A DNA stretch of 64,000 bases from Gimesia alba. Lineage in GTDB: Bacteria > Planctomycetota > Planctomycetia > Planctomycetales > Planctomycetaceae. Where the stretch lies: the NCBI RefSeq assembly GCF_007744675.1, contig NZ_CP036269.1, positions 6,623,046 to 6,687,045 on the forward strand, written 5' to 3'. Both the position numbers and the translations under genes were made by a program. The notes beneath the pieces were generated by a model. The model had not been told where the DNA came from. It saw only the letters and a list, made by a program, of their open reading frames with translations, and ran no database searches. Below, piece after piece: positions 16,783-26,991 of this stretch; position 1 is the first letter of the stretch; each line of letters starts with the position of its first letter.

Positions 16783-17529
16783 ATGCACGAATACAGTATG
16801 TTGTCTGACGATTATTTTATTAATCTCAATTTATGTACAGAAATGACACTGCCATCCTCACGGGATACGGTTCTGAATTTTTTTGAACGGGTACAAAAAT
16901 CGTTTCCCAGCATGCGGAACTTTTATAACCGTGGAGAAAGTGGTTTCATTCTGGAAGAAGACAAAGAAGAGGTCGGACAACAGCGCTGGATGTCACTCGA
17001 ATCACAGCGCGTCTGCAGTGGGTATTTAAATCCCAAGGATCCGGACGACTGTCTGTCCCAACATCAACTAATGCTGGAACTGGTGCCCTACATGCTCTCC
17101 GTCAGTCCGCTGGACTGTGAGGCTTTGGATTATATTGTCGGCTTCGATTTTTCCTATCGCGGCAATCACGATGCGCTGGTCGCCGAAGCACTGGGAGCGA
17201 ATCAGGCCATCGACAGTCTGCTGCAGATTCCCGGCTCCCAGGCGTTGAATTATGAACCATCGATTACACTCAGTCTGGACGATTCCTGTCGTTGCCAGGC
17301 GCGATTGCAAATTGAAACGCGCACCAACGCCTATCAGGTCCGACGCGACGATTATCCGGATGAGCAAATTTCTGTGTTCTTCACATTGAGACAGTATGGC
17401 AGTCTTTCCGCCGACACCAAACTCGAAGATACCATGCTGGATCTGAAGGCAAAATCAAATCAGCTGATGAAAGATTATGTCATTGATCAAGTCCTGCGGC
17501 CGCTGGCACAGGCTATTTCAACGAAATAA
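16783..17529 (+). CDS. Conserved protein of unknown function
   Basis: The protein has about 248 residues and belongs to no family I can name. It is soluble, acidic, has no signal peptide and has predicted alpha/beta content. Noticeable segments are 'YSMLSDDYFINLNLCTEM' at the start, 'LDYIVGFDFSYRGNHDALVAEAL' (about 118-140) and a C-terminal strand-helix 'ISVFFTLRQYGS'. ATG 16783 is preferred because the conserved-looking part begins there. An ATG at 16702 would add 27 residues and place the start very near the divergent ogt start. Downstream, 113 bases separate it from the aminotransferase start. Confidence 0.7.
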   Translation: MHEYSMLSDDYFINLNLCTEMTLPSSRDTVLNFFERVQKSFPSMRNFYNRGESGFILEEDKEEVGQQRWMSLESQRVCSGYLNPKDPDDCLSQHQLMLELVPYMLSVSPLDCEALDYIVGFDFSYRGNHDALVAEALGANQAIDSLLQIPGSQALNYEPSITLSLDDSCRCQARLQIETRTNAYQVRRDDYPDEQISVFFTLRQYGSLSADTKLEDTMLDLKAKSNQLMKDYVIDQVLRPLAQAISTK

Positions 17530-17642
17530 AGAGTGTTTTAGAGAAAGAGGGCTGGTCCAGTTTCCAAAACCAGAACGCCCTTATAAAGTAGTTTACATCG
17601 AGTGTGCATCCAGAAAACTTCAATCTCAAAGGGGATTCCTTC

Positions 17643-18905
17643 GTGGCTTTACCATTAAGCGATTTCGCTCAGTCTCTTACCGTCGAAACAGCATTCAGCG
17701 TCCTGGCCGTAGCCAAACAACTCAAAGCGGAAGGCAAAGATGTTGTTGAGCTCGAAGTGGGAGACAGTCCGTTTGACAGTACTGCTTCCGCAAAATCTAC
17801 TGGTATTGAAGCCATTCAGAATAATCAGTCGCACTACTGTGCATCCCCGGGAATTCCCGAGTTCCGTAAAGCGGCTGCCGACTTTGTCTCGCGTGAATTT
17901 CAGGTCGACGCAAAACCCGAAAACATTGTCGTCGGTCCGGGCGCCAAAGTATTCGAGCAGTTCTTCTGCGAAGCCTTTTTGAACCCCGGTGATGGCGTAC
18001 TGGTTTTCAGTCCCTATTTCCCGACCTATCTACCCAACATCGAACGCCGCGGCGCACGCATGGTGCTTTCCGATCTCAAACAGGAAAACAATTTCAGCCC
18101 GAACCTGGCTGACATCGAAAAATTCCTGGCAGAAGATCCCTCTCCGAAAGCAATCTTTCTGAACTCGCCCCACAATCCTACGGGAGGGGTCATTGCCGAG
18201 TCCGAGCTGAAAGCCATCGCCGACTTGATTCGCGGGAAAAATATTGCTGTCTTCAGCGATGAACCCTACTGCCATATGGTCTGGCAGGGAAAACACCATT
18301 CGATTCTTGCACAACCGGGAATGATAGATCAATGTGTGTCCGCTTACACCTTCAGTAAATCCTACAGCATGAGTGGCTGGCGTCTGGGCTTCTGTGTGGC
18401 ATCAGAAGAAGTCGCAACTTCGATTGGGAAAATGGTAAACACCACGCTTTCCTGTACGCCTCCTCTGGTTCAGTTAGCTGGTGCGGCTGCGCTCAATAAC
18501 GATTCGAAAGAACGCGATGAAGTCATGCTGAAGTTCCGCGAAAAAGTGGTTCTGCTAACGAACAAATTGAATCAGATCGAGAACTTCCATGCCCTTGATC
18601 CCCACGCCACGTTTTACGTGTTTGTCAACGTAGCGCCCGTCTGCAACGAACTCGGCATCACCAGTCATGGCTTGGCCCTGTATCTGTTGGAAGGGGCCGA
18701 CGATAAGTTTGGCATCGCCTGCCTGGGTGGTGAGTGTTTTGGTGACGCAGGCCACGGATTCTTACGCTTCAGTTGTGCAGAACCCAATGACCGCCTGGAA
18801 CAGGCGATCGACTTTATTCCGGAAGCAATTTCGCGTAAAGACCGCATTGCCAGTTATCTGGAGTCACACCCGGCGACCCGACTGGAAGCACCTTACCCGG
18901 TTTAA
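17643..18905 (+). CDS. PLP-dependent aminotransferase, class I/II
   Basis: This fold-type I aminotransferase of the aspartate/aromatic family has 420 residues. PLP contacts are visible: 'PHNPTGG' (Asn178), 'SDEPY' (Asp206, Tyr209), 'TFSKSYSMSGWRLGF' with Schiff-base Lys239, and Arg in 'FLRFSCA' near the C-terminus for the carboxylate. The substrate cannot be told from sequence. The start is taken as GTG 17643 because an AAAGGGG ribosome binding site lies 9 bases upstream; an earlier GTG at 17604 has none. The gene is followed after 68 bases by the VanZ-like gene on the same strand. Confidence 0.9.
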   Translation: MALPLSDFAQSLTVETAFSVLAVAKQLKAEGKDVVELEVGDSPFDSTASAKSTGIEAIQNNQSHYCASPGIPEFRKAAADFVSREFQVDAKPENIVVGPGAKVFEQFFCEAFLNPGDGVLVFSPYFPTYLPNIERRGARMVLSDLKQENNFSPNLADIEKFLAEDPSPKAIFLNSPHNPTGGVIAESELKAIADLIRGKNIAVFSDEPYCHMVWQGKHHSILAQPGMIDQCVSAYTFSKSYSMSGWRLGFCVASEEVATSIGKMVNTTLSCTPPLVQLAGAAALNNDSKERDEVMLKFREKVVLLTNKLNQIENFHALDPHATFYVFVNVAPVCNELGITSHGLALYLLEGADDKFGIACLGGECFGDAGHGFLRFSCAEPNDRLEQAIDFIPEAISRKDRIASYLESHPATRLEAPYPV

Positions 18906-18973
18906 GCCAATACGTAATCCGTTCGCTTTTCAGACGAGTCAGGAATAGAGGGAAACGGAATTTCAGGGATGTT

Positions 18974-19381
18974 ATGAATCGTTATCAGACACTGATCCGC
19001 ACGGGACTCATTCTATATTGGGTTCTACTGTTTACTGCGACTCACATCCCACTGAAAAAGGGAACGCTCCCGCAGGGCACTGATGTGCCTCTGCATTTTA
19101 TTGCTTACGCGGGGCTTTCCTTTCTGCTGACCTGGTGGCTCTCTCTCCGATGGGACAAGCTGACTCTCAAACGGCTGCTCGCCGTCTTTGTTGGGGTCAG
19201 CCTGTTTGGTATATTGGATGAGCTACTGCAGGGAATCCCCGTGTTACAACGTGAACCCAGTCTCGATGACTGGGTGGCCGACACGCTGGGTGGTCTGCTG
19301 GGGATTACACTCTACCTGCTGGTTCACAAGCCACTTCAGCATCTTGTGCGGAAGTTTAAGAAGCATGATGAGAAGCCATAA
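18974..19381 (+). CDS. VanZ-like membrane protein
   Basis: The protein has 135 residues. Four hydrophobic helices and the VanZ-family motifs are present: 'HIPLKKGTLP', 'DVPLHFIAYAGLSFLLTW', and the conserved 'GILDELLQGIPVLQREPSLDDWVADTLGGLLG' (about 79-110), where the Asp-Glu and Asp-x-x-x-Asp pairs are typical. Members are common small inner-membrane proteins of unclear function; resistance to teicoplanin holds only for the namesake. It may be cotranscribed with the aminotransferase gene. The next gene (zwf) is convergent with a 28-base gap. Confidence 0.88.
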   Translation: MNRYQTLIRTGLILYWVLLFTATHIPLKKGTLPQGTDVPLHFIAYAGLSFLLTWWLSLRWDKLTLKRLLAVFVGVSLFGILDELLQGIPVLQREPSLDDWVADTLGGLLGITLYLLVHKPLQHLVRKFKKHDEKP

Positions 19382-19409
19382 AGTCGACAAAGCTTCGTGC
19401 CGCTCTCCA

Positions 19410-20969
19410 TTACTCTTTTTTACTGGTCGCAGGTGTACGCCAGCGTCGATTTGACTTATTCAGTAATGCCGCGGCTCCCGCGGGTCCCCAGGTTCCCGCA
19501 TAATACGGCTCGGGTGTATGATCTGCTTTTTCCCATGCATCCAATACTGGTGTGACAAACTTCCAGGCTGCTTCCAGTTCATCGCTTCGAGTAAATAGAG
19601 TCGAATCGCCACGCAAAACATCCATCAGCAACCGCTCGTACGCTTCAGGCAGACTTTTATGGTAGGCATCCTCAAACGCAAAATCCATCGTCACCGGCTG
19701 GATCTGATATTGCATACCGGGCCGTTTCGTTGAGAACTTCATGGAAATCGACTCTTTGGGCTGGATCCGGAAAATCAATTCGTTCGGTTTACGTTCCACC
19801 AGCGAACAGATATCGCCATCGCATTCGACGGTCGTAAACAGATTCATTGGTGGATGCTTAAACTGAATGGCGATCTCGCTCACGCGCTCGGGCATGCGTT
19901 TACCTGTCCGCAGATAAAACGGCACACCTTCCCAACGCCAGTTCTCTACCATGACTTCCATCGCCACAAAAGTTTCCCGTGTGGAGTCGGGGGGCACTCT
20001 CTCTTCTTCTCTGTAGCCGGGAACCGCCTGCCCAAATGATTGCCCGGCGGTATACTGGCCAGCAACCGCCCATTCAGACACAGGGCCTTTCGTCCCGGGT
20101 GCCAGTGTTTTCAATACTTTCAATTTCTCGTCGCGGATTTCCTCTCCGCTGAACAAGGCGGGAGGTTCCATCGCGATCAGACACAACAATTGCAGTACGT
20201 GATTTTGTAACACATCCCGCAGGGCGCCAGAACGATCATAATAGCCACCTCGCCCGTGTTCGATTCCCTGCGATTCAGCTACTGTAATCTGAACGTGATC
20301 AACATGATTCCGATTCAGCAACGGCTCAAAGATCGAATTGCTCAATCGGAATAACAGAATATTCTGAACCGTTTCTTTCCCCAGATAATGATCAATGCGA
20401 TAAATCTGGTCTTCGGTTAACAGCTCACTCAACTGCTGGCTCAGCTGCTGCGCCGATTCCAGGTCGTGCCCAAACGGTTTTTCAATGACAACCCGCAACC
20501 ACTCATCATCTGAATTACGCGGCACCATCTGTGCCCGAGACAATGCCTGTACCGCGGGATAAAATAAAGAGGGCGCTGTCGCCAGATAGGCAACCCGTTT
20601 GGTGATGATATCGCCAATGGTTTCGCGTTCTACTGCTTCAATTGAATCTTTGAGTTTCGCATGATCGCTTTCGTCTGTGATGTCGACTTCACGATAAAAC
20701 AGCCGTTTGGAAAACGTAGCCCATTTTTCATCGGTCACCGTTCCGGTACGGGTAAATTGCGCAACCGTATCGCGCTGTTCGTTACGAAATTGTTCGTCCG
20801 TTTTTGAACGCCGTGCGAGACCAATGATCGGAAGGTCGGCAGACAGAAACCCTTCACTCCATAAATCATACAACGCAGGAATTAATTTGCGGGCCGTTAA
20901 GTCGCCTGAGGCTCCAAAAATCAGGATGGTTGCCGTAGTCAGATCGATTGAAGAATTTGCGTTGGCCAT
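19410..20969 (-). CDS. zwf: Glucose-6-phosphate 1-dehydrogenase
   Basis: This enzyme oxidises glucose-6-phosphate to 6-phosphogluconolactone, the entry to the oxidative pentose phosphate or Entner-Doudoroff routes. The protein has 519 residues. The Rossmann dinucleotide site 'FGASGDLTARKLIPALYDL' is at about 18-36, 'VVIEKPFGHD' at about 160-170, and the active-site signature 'RIDHYLGKETVQN' at about 192-205. C-terminal substrate contacts ('YYDRSGALRDVLQNH', 'RTGKRM') are intact. ispG lies 71 bases upstream on the same strand, so the two may share a transcript. The C-terminus has a short basic extension. Confidence 0.97.
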   Translation of the reverse strand: MANANSSIDLTTATILIFGASGDLTARKLIPALYDLWSEGFLSADLPIIGLARRSKTDEQFRNEQRDTVAQFTRTGTVTDEKWATFSKRLFYREVDITDESDHAKLKDSIEAVERETIGDIITKRVAYLATAPSLFYPAVQALSRAQMVPRNSDDEWLRVVIEKPFGHDLESAQQLSQQLSELLTEDQIYRIDHYLGKETVQNILLFRLSNSIFEPLLNRNHVDHVQITVAESQGIEHGRGGYYDRSGALRDVLQNHVLQLLCLIAMEPPALFSGEEIRDEKLKVLKTLAPGTKGPVSEWAVAGQYTAGQSFGQAVPGYREEERVPPDSTRETFVAMEVMVENWRWEGVPFYLRTGKRMPERVSEIAIQFKHPPMNLFTTVECDGDICSLVERKPNELIFRIQPKESISMKFSTKRPGMQYQIQPVTMDFAFEDAYHKSLPEAYERLLMDVLRGDSTLFTRSDELEAAWKFVTPVLDAWEKADHTPEPYYAGTWGPAGAAALLNKSNRRWRTPATSKKE

Positions 20970-21040
20970 GTCTTAACATCCATGCCTTAAAAAAGTGACA
21001 CTCTAAAACTGTAAATAAGTGGCTCTAAAATAGCCTGAGA

Positions 21041-22219
21041 TTAGACGTTTGTCGGCAGCTGTTCGATCAGAGAATCCAGTTCGCCTTTCAGCCGCGGCAA
21101 TATTTCATCATAGGAGTAACGGCCCAGCGATTCGCTCCCTTTTTTCAGATTGACATAATTGGGACCACACCAGAGACCAAGATCGGCATCATCGGTCTCC
21201 CCCGGGCCATTCACCCGACAACCCATGACCGCAATCGTAATTTTATGGTCTTTGGCATATTCAGTCATTTTCTTGACATCAGCTGCCAGATCAACAAAGA
21301 CTTCGTTTTCGACGCGCGAACAACTGGGACAGCTGATGATGTTCAACCCTTTCTGGTCAAAATCAACAACCGTCCGTACGCGACCGGCGGCAATATCATT
21401 CAGAATCGTGTGTCCGGCTTCAATCTCCTCTCCCTTGCGATCATTGGGAACTGTCAGAGAAACGCGAATCGTATCCCCAATACCTTTACTGATCAATTGC
21501 TCGAACGCCATTCTGGTTTTGATCACACCATCAGGAGGCATGCCTGCTTCGGTGACACCCAGATGAAGTGGAATATCAGGACGCTGCGCAGCAAAGCGGG
21601 TATTGACTTCAATCACTTTCGCCGGATCGGAATCCTTAAGAGAAACACAAAAACGGGTGAAGTCAATTGATTCCAGAAATTCACAGTGATCCAGGGCGCT
21701 TTCCAGCATGGGGGAAATCGAATCATTGGGATCATACTTTTCCAGTTTCGCCGGATCGACCGACCCGCAGTTGACACCGACCCGGAGCGCACAATCATTG
21801 GCTTTAGCGACTTCGGCAATGAAGCGAACTTTCTCCTGCCAGGGTTTTTCCGGTTCGTGATGGTACAGGTGCCCGGGGTTATATCTCAGCTTATTTACAT
21901 AAGGCGCGATGACTTCTGCCAGCCGATAATTCTCCTGCAAGTCGACAGTCAAAGGAACGCTCGTCTGTTTACGGATTTCTATCAGTGCCGCTGCTTCCCT
22001 TTTATTATCGACGGCAATTCGCACGATATCGGCGCCAGCCCGCTCCAGCGAGTGAATCTGGGCCACAGTCGCATCAATGTTACTGGTTTTGGTCGCTGTC
22101 ATACTCTGGACTGCGATCGGGTGGGCGTTCCCAATGACAACTGCACCAATCTTCACTTCTCTGGTTGGATTTCGTGGTAACTGCAAGTTGTTTGTTCCTC
22201 TAGAATAAATTGAGTTCAT
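21041..22219 (-). CDS. ispG: 4-hydroxy-3-methylbut-2-enyl diphosphate synthase IspG
   Basis: This iron-sulfur enzyme of the MEP isoprenoid pathway converts MEcPP to HMBPP. The protein has 392 residues and is the short bacterial form without the central insert. It has '[12 protein letters not shown]', the TIM-barrel motifs 'LRYNPGH' and 'RVGVNCGS', and cluster ligands in C-P-S-C (Cys297, Cys300), Cys334 in '[11 protein letters not shown]' and Glu341. ATG 22219 is preferred; a GTG six codons upstream is possible. The electron donor is not indicated. Divergent from the TPR lipoprotein gene at 22391. Confidence 0.96.
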   Translation of the reverse strand: MNSIYSRGTNNLQLPRNPTREVKIGAVVIGNAHPIAVQSMTATKTSNIDATVAQIHSLERAGADIVRIAVDNKREAAALIEIRKQTSVPLTVDLQENYRLAEVIAPYVNKLRYNPGHLYHHEPEKPWQEKVRFIAEVAKANDCALRVGVNCGSVDPAKLEKYDPNDSISPMLESALDHCEFLESIDFTRFCVSLKDSDPAKVIEVNTRFAAQRPDIPLHLGVTEAGMPPDGVIKTRMAFEQLISKGIGDTIRVSLTVPNDRKGEEIEAGHTILNDIAAGRVRTVVDFDQKGLNIISCPSCSRVENEVFVDLAADVKKMTEYAKDHKITIAVMGCRVNGPGETDDADLGLWCGPNYVNLKKGSESLGRYSYDEILPRLKGELDSLIEQLPTNV

Positions 22220-22390
22220 CTCTGCGTTCAAGCTCACGAATTGTATGAGATACCGGGCTTAACGTCCATTCATGAAAAATGGTCAAAAGTCAATTGGGAT
22301 TGACAGAATTTTGATGTCGATTTACAAGCCCTCGAGCAATTAATGCATTTTATGCAAAATTAGCGAGTACATACAGTAGGTGGAAGAAAA

Positions 22391-23839
22391 ATGAATCGTC
22401 AGATTGCAGGGATGCTTCTCGGTTTCTGTGTATTAAACGGATGTGGAAACGAAGCGCAAACAACTTCGCAGAAAGAAGTTAAACCAAATCAAACAGCAGC
22501 CGCTGTCCAACAAGATCAGGCAAAAGCGTCTAAGACGATAGAAAAAAAGAACGCGCAATCTGAAGTGAACGCACAGGTCGCGTTGAATCAGGCTCCCATA
22601 CCAGAAGCGACTCTGAAAAAAGCAGAGGAATTCTTCGATCAGGGAATGAAACTCCTCAAGCAAGGTAACCTGCCTGATTCGACAAAGGCTTTTTCTGCTG
22701 CCATTAAACTGAATCCCAAGGAAGCCAAATACTACTTTCACCGCGGCAGTGTCTGGGCTGATCTGAAGCAAGACGCGAATGCCATCGTGGATTTAACCAA
22801 AGCCATCGAAATGAGCCCGAAGAATGCGCAATATTTTTATACGAGAGCGCTATTTTTCATGACACGGGGCGGCGCTCAATTGGCGGTTCAGGACTTTTCA
22901 CGAGCCATCGAACTCAATCCCCAAGACCATCAGGCATACAATAACCGGGGATTACTCTTCGCGACATCGGGAAAACTGAAGGAGGCCCGTGCCGACTTTG
23001 AGCAGGTTTTGAGAATCAAACCCGAAAGCATTGATGCAATGAACAATCTGGGATTTGCATTGATGAATCTTAACGAAATCGACAAAGCGTTTGAGGTCTT
23101 GAATCAGGTCATCAAACTGGATCCGAAATACCTGAATGCTTATGACAACCGAGGCCTGGCCTGGTTGAAACAAGAGGAGTACGCCAAAGCAGCAGAGGAC
23201 TTTTCCAAAGCCATTGAACTGAGTCCGCAGAAATTGAAATTCTATCGCCAGCGGATGATCGCCTACGAAAAAATGAAAGAACCGAAAAAAGCCAAAGCGG
23301 ATGCCGAAAAAATTGTCTGGCTGCAAAAACTGGCGTCGATTAACGAGCGGATTGCCAAAGCGCCGAAAGACACAGAATTGATTCTTGAACGGGCTCAGTT
23401 TTATCTGGAGTCTGAGATGCGTGAAACTGCCATGAAGGATTACGCAAAGATCGTCGAACTGACTCAGGATACCGGACGCGGCTATTATATCCGTGGTGCG
23501 CTGTATCTGGACGAAAATAAACTTGATCGCTGCATCCAGGAATGCTCCCGGGCGATTAATATTGAGCCGAACCCTGAAGCCTACTCGGTTCGTGGGGATG
23601 CATTCATGAAGCGTGGCGATGTGGAACACGCACTGCGTGATTTTGAGCGAGCTAAACGCATTGATGCGATTGTGGCAAAAGCCTATCTGATGCGGTCGAA
23701 ATCGTTCAAAGAAAAAGGTGAACTGAAAAAGGCAGCGGAAGATTTTGAACGCGCTGTTGCCATTGATCCTTCTCTGGGCCCCGCGAAACTGAAGAAAGAA
23801 AATACAGCCGCAAAACCAGTGATTCGCCCCATTGATTAG
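22391..23839 (+). CDS. TPR-repeat lipoprotein
   Basis: The protein has 482 residues. A lipoprotein signal with L-N-G-C (Cys18) is followed by a charged Gln/Lys linker to about residue 70. At least nine tetratricopeptide repeats follow to the end, for example 'GNLPDSTKAFSAAIKLNPKEAKYYFHRGSVW' and 'EYAKAAEDFSKAIELSPQKLKFYRQR'. One stretch (about 300-335, 'KIVWLQKLASINERIAKAPKDTEL') breaks the repeat. A protein-protein scaffold at the outer or inner membrane is likely. An AGGTGG ribosome binding site precedes the ATG. The next gene starts 22 bases after the stop with its own AAGGAG, so they form an operon. Confidence 0.88.
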   Translation: MNRQIAGMLLGFCVLNGCGNEAQTTSQKEVKPNQTAAAVQQDQAKASKTIEKKNAQSEVNAQVALNQAPIPEATLKKAEEFFDQGMKLLKQGNLPDSTKAFSAAIKLNPKEAKYYFHRGSVWADLKQDANAIVDLTKAIEMSPKNAQYFYTRALFFMTRGGAQLAVQDFSRAIELNPQDHQAYNNRGLLFATSGKLKEARADFEQVLRIKPESIDAMNNLGFALMNLNEIDKAFEVLNQVIKLDPKYLNAYDNRGLAWLKQEEYAKAAEDFSKAIELSPQKLKFYRQRMIAYEKMKEPKKAKADAEKIVWLQKLASINERIAKAPKDTELILERAQFYLESEMRETAMKDYAKIVELTQDTGRGYYIRGALYLDENKLDRCIQECSRAINIEPNPEAYSVRGDAFMKRGDVEHALRDFERAKRIDAIVAKAYLMRSKSFKEKGELKKAAEDFERAVAIDPSLGPAKLKKENTAAKPVIRPID

Positions 23840-23861
23840 TCAGAGATTCAAGGAGCTTTGA

Positions 23862-24257
23862 ATGAGCGGCGGGTTTCTGGACGATACAAATTTCACAGAC
23901 AGTCGGCCTCAGGAATCGGATCAACTCTTGATTACCGACTTCCTGTTCGTCAGTTTTAATTCCCGTGTGCTTGCTCTGGATCGGGATACGGGAAAGCTGC
24001 TCTGGAGTTGGAAAGCCCCCAAAGGCCGTTCGAATTATGTCTCGATCCTGGTCGACGACGAACAGTTATTTGCGTCCATCGATGGTTATACTTATTGCCT
24101 GGATCCTTATACGGGCCGTCAAATCTGGTTCAATGCACTCAAAGGATTTGGCTATGGCATCCCCACGCTGGCAACCGCGGACTTGCATACCAACAATGCT
24201 TCGGCAGCGGAGATCATCTCACGCGAGCAGCGGAGACAGGACAACGGAGCGCAATAG
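23862..24257 (+). CDS. Short PQQ-like beta-propeller fragment protein
   Basis: The protein has 131 residues and holds two PQQ-type propeller repeats ('RVLALDRDTGKLLWSWKAP', 'YTYCLDPYTGRQIWFNALKGFG'). A complete propeller needs six to eight blades, so it must oligomerise, be a remnant, or act as a small adaptor. It has no signal peptide. A good AAGGAG ribosome binding site and a 22-base gap after the TPR lipoprotein argue that it is expressed. It ends with a polar 'ISREQRRQDNGAQ' tail. Confidence 0.78.
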   Translation: MSGGFLDDTNFTDSRPQESDQLLITDFLFVSFNSRVLALDRDTGKLLWSWKAPKGRSNYVSILVDDEQLFASIDGYTYCLDPYTGRQIWFNALKGFGYGIPTLATADLHTNNASAAEIISREQRRQDNGAQ

Positions 24258-24288
24258 AAGCATCCGACAGGTAAGCAGTTAAGTTGCT

Positions 24289-25350
24289 TCAGGAGAGGAG
24301 TTCGGCGTTTGTCAGGTGCCAGCGATTCGGATCCATAATCGAATCCAGTTTGAAATCCGGGTATTTCGGATTGGCGTACACAAAGACTTTTGTCTCTGAG
24401 TGCCGTTGAAAGAACCCAAACCGTGACAGGAGACGGGAGACCTCTTCCCGCCCGAAATAGTTGATCACAATCGACTCCAAGCCGATCTGTCGACTGTGGT
24501 GGCAAAACGCCGCCAGCATTTGTTTCAGTGATTTCAGATCTCGATAAAAAAAGTCCTGAATACCAGCCGCATAGTCACCGCTACGACCTGTCTCCCCCAG
24601 TACATAAATCATGTATCCCAATAGTTCGTGATCTCGATTTTCCAAGGTCATTATATGAAAGCGTGTGCTGGGCTCACGACGAAAACGCCATTCCAGAAAA
24701 TCACGCGTCCGCTCGACCATCACGGTGCCTTTGGAATTATCATTGAACAGAGTTTCAAAGCGATCGTCGATGGGTGCGTCAAAATTCACGATATTCCGGT
24801 GAGACAAAAAAGTGCGCGACTCAAGTGAATAAGCACGTAAAGCCAGGTCAAGGACAGAGGAGGCACTTTTTCGTAACACGGTAGAACGGATTCGCTCTTT
24901 GAGTTTGTACTCACAACGAATGGGCTTGACCCAATGCTGGAATGTGCCCACTTCCTTATAGCGACAACGCTTGAAGATCGCTGAAGCCGTATCGGTCATG
25001 CCATATACAAAATTGAAATCAGTTTCTGGTAAATGTGAAATCAGAGCGCGTTGCAACTTTAACGCGGCCTGAGCAGACCGATGCTCTTTGTCGATATTAA
25101 TTGATTCGGCTTGCCCCACAGCGAAAGGGTGCCCGTCATAATTCATGCGGCGTGTTAACAGGCCGGTAGACCCGATCAGTTGCCCGGCTTCATCCTCTCT
25201 TGCCAGCCAGCAATAGTTCTCCCCAAACGGATTTTGCTGATGAGACCAGTTGAACCAATGAGAATCGGTTTTCTTGAAATTCCGATTAATCAAAGATAGT
25301 AGTTCATCCTGATTGTCACTCGGGGTCGCCTGAGTGATTGAATAACCCAT
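24289..25350 (-). CDS. GNAT-family N-acetyltransferase
   Basis: The protein has 353 residues. The N-terminal part (about 1-150) is a GNAT domain: 'ITQATPSDNQDELLSLINRNF', 'GSTGLLTRRM', and the acetyl-CoA region 'ESINIDKEHRSAQAALKLQRALI'. A second, degenerate GNAT-like half follows ('FLEWRFRREPSTRFHIMTLENR..LLGYMIY', 'VINYFGREEVSRLLSRFGF'). Two-lobed GNAT proteins of this size are often involved in cell-surface or polysaccharide metabolism. The substrate is unknown. It is convergent with the propeller gene (31-base gap) and stands alone on its strand. Confidence 0.82.
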   Translation of the reverse strand: MGYSITQATPSDNQDELLSLINRNFKKTDSHWFNWSHQQNPFGENYCWLAREDEAGQLIGSTGLLTRRMNYDGHPFAVGQAESINIDKEHRSAQAALKLQRALISHLPETDFNFVYGMTDTASAIFKRCRYKEVGTFQHWVKPIRCEYKLKERIRSTVLRKSASSVLDLALRAYSLESRTFLSHRNIVNFDAPIDDRFETLFNDNSKGTVMVERTRDFLEWRFRREPSTRFHIMTLENRDHELLGYMIYVLGETGRSGDYAAGIQDFFYRDLKSLKQMLAAFCHHSRQIGLESIVINYFGREEVSRLLSRFGFFQRHSETKVFVYANPKYPDFKLDSIMDPNRWHLTNAELLS

Positions 25351-25518
25351 GTTGAAAGAACCTGTTCATACATTCTGACGGGAGTGAAAAAAAGCCGAAT
25401 TTAACATTCATGAAGTCTAGGCCACGACTAACGGAAGTCAAATTAAATCAAAGTCGGCTGATATTAGTGATCGAGCACATGCACAACCAGAGGCAATGGG
25501 ATGCAATGGCAGTCGTAA

Positions 25519-25932
25519 TTAAGAGACTGAGAAAGCACTTACGAGCAAATCAATGAGTCTCGCGTTGGCTTCCGGAAACTGTAGTTCCGGTAGAGATTCG
25601 ACAGGAAACCAGTGAAAACCCTGCAGATTGCAGGTCGTGAGATCTGACGGGAGCTGAGCTGGTCGGCATAACCAGAAATGTAGTTTCACGTCAGCATGAT
25701 CATATGAATGCTCTTCATAGAGTAATTCGTTGATCGCAATGACCTCCAGGCCGGTCTCTTCCTTGCACTCTCTGACAGCACAAGCTTCCGTCGACTCCTC
25801 TGGCTGACATTTCCCTCCAGGAAATTCATGGAAGCCTGCCAGAGCGACACCTGCAGGGCGAACACCTATCAGGAATTGCCGTTGATGTTCGACAACGGCA
25901 ATTCCGATTCGGTTTGTTTTCCGGGAATTCAT
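25519..25932 (-). CDS. Nudix hydrolase (MutT-like)
   Basis: The protein has 137 residues. It carries an intact Nudix box G-x5-E-x7-R-E-x-x-E-E-x-G-L ('GKCQPEE' to 'RECKEETGL', about 40-62) that binds Mg2+ for diphosphate hydrolysis. The surroundings 'GFHEFPGGKC' and 'HWFPVESLPEL' resemble MutT/8-oxo-dGTPase types that clean the nucleotide pool, but substrate prediction within Nudix is unreliable. ATG 25932 is used; a GTG directly before it is possible. The next gene upstream (PIN-TRAM) ends 39 bases away on the same strand, so they may be cotranscribed. Confidence 0.92.
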   Translation of the reverse strand: MNSRKTNRIGIAVVEHQRQFLIGVRPAGVALAGFHEFPGGKCQPEESTEACAVRECKEETGLEVIAINELLYEEHSYDHADVKLHFWLCRPAQLPSDLTTCNLQGFHWFPVESLPELQFPEANARLIDLLVSAFSVS

Positions 25933-25971
25933 CACAGCAATCCGTTTTATTCCGAGAACGTTCTGATCTGA

Positions 25972-26991
25972 TCAAAGTTGTCGGCTATCTGTGACTCGAC
26001 CAAAAATCATCCGCCCCGCGCTACTCTGGAGCACACTGGTTACAACCGCGTCAACATCACGGCCTACAAGGTGATTGGCCTGTTCACAAACTACCATCGT
26101 GCCATCATCCAGATAGCCCACACCTTGCGCCTGCGATTCTCCCTCTTTGATGATTTTCAACTGGATATGTTCGCCAGGCAGATAACGTGGTTTGAGCGAG
26201 TTCGCCACATCGTTCAGATTGATCACATCCACTCCCTGAACGCTGGCGACCTTATTCAGATTGAAGTCGTTGGTTACCACTTTACCGCCGAGCTTCTTCG
26301 CGGCCACCACCAGACGCTGGTCAACCGTCAGACCTTTTTCTTTTTCCGACTCTTTCGCATCGTACATCGAAATGTCAACATTCGGATTATTCTGTAACGT
26401 GGACAGAATATCCAGACCACGACGGCCGCGGACACGCCGGACTTTATCACTACTGTCAGCGATATCCTGGACTTCTTTCAGGATGAAGTCGGGAACGACC
26501 ATCTCGGAATCCAGAATTTTGGTTTCCACAACGTCGGCAATTCGACCATCGATGAGGGCACTACTATCAAGCACCAGAGGACGGCCCCCTTTCAACTCAC
26601 GCGAAAACTCAACGTAAGGCACAATAAACCGAAAATCATCTTTGGTTTGCAGCAGAAAAGAAATACACAGGTAGGGCAGGGTGAGTGTGGTAATCATCAC
26701 AACTCCCTCTCCCCAAGGCGTTTTCGAAATCACAGGCGTTAACGCCTGGATCAACAGATAACTGAGGAGCACGCCAACTAACAGCCCGAAATAAATGGCG
26801 GACATGACTTCGATGCGCTTGCGACTGATGAGGAGATCCAGGCAGGTCACACCCTGAGTAAAAATCATCAACAGGACAAATGCAATCAGAGGGTACTGAT
26901 CAACGGGGCTGGGCGGGTTGGAACTAACATAGGTGGCGATGGCTCCTGCGCATACAAAAGCGTAGAGCACTCGGATACTGATTAACAACAT
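25972..26991 (-). CDS. PIN-TRAM domain membrane protein (YacL-like)
   Basis: The protein has 339 residues. Four N-terminal transmembrane helices (about 3-22, 32-52, 62-82 and 95-115) precede a PIN ribonuclease domain (about 135-260) with acidic residues in '[16 protein letters not shown]' and '[29 protein letters not shown]'. A TRAM RNA-binding domain closes the protein (about 272-335). The layout matches Bacillus YacL and relatives. A membrane-tethered RNA or DNA processing role is inferred. An 858-base stretch without genes lies upstream. Confidence 0.92.
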   Translation of the reverse strand: MLLISIRVLYAFVCAGAIATYVSSNPPSPVDQYPLIAFVLLMIFTQGVTCLDLLISRKRIEVMSAIYFGLLVGVLLSYLLIQALTPVISKTPWGEGVVMITTLTLPYLCISFLLQTKDDFRFIVPYVEFSRELKGGRPLVLDSSALIDGRIADVVETKILDSEMVVPDFILKEVQDIADSSDKVRRVRGRRGLDILSTLQNNPNVDISMYDAKESEKEKGLTVDQRLVVAAKKLGGKVVTNDFNLNKVASVQGVDVINLNDVANSLKPRYLPGEHIQLKIIKEGESQAQGVGYLDDGTMVVCEQANHLVGRDVDAVVTSVLQSSAGRMIFGRVTDSRQL

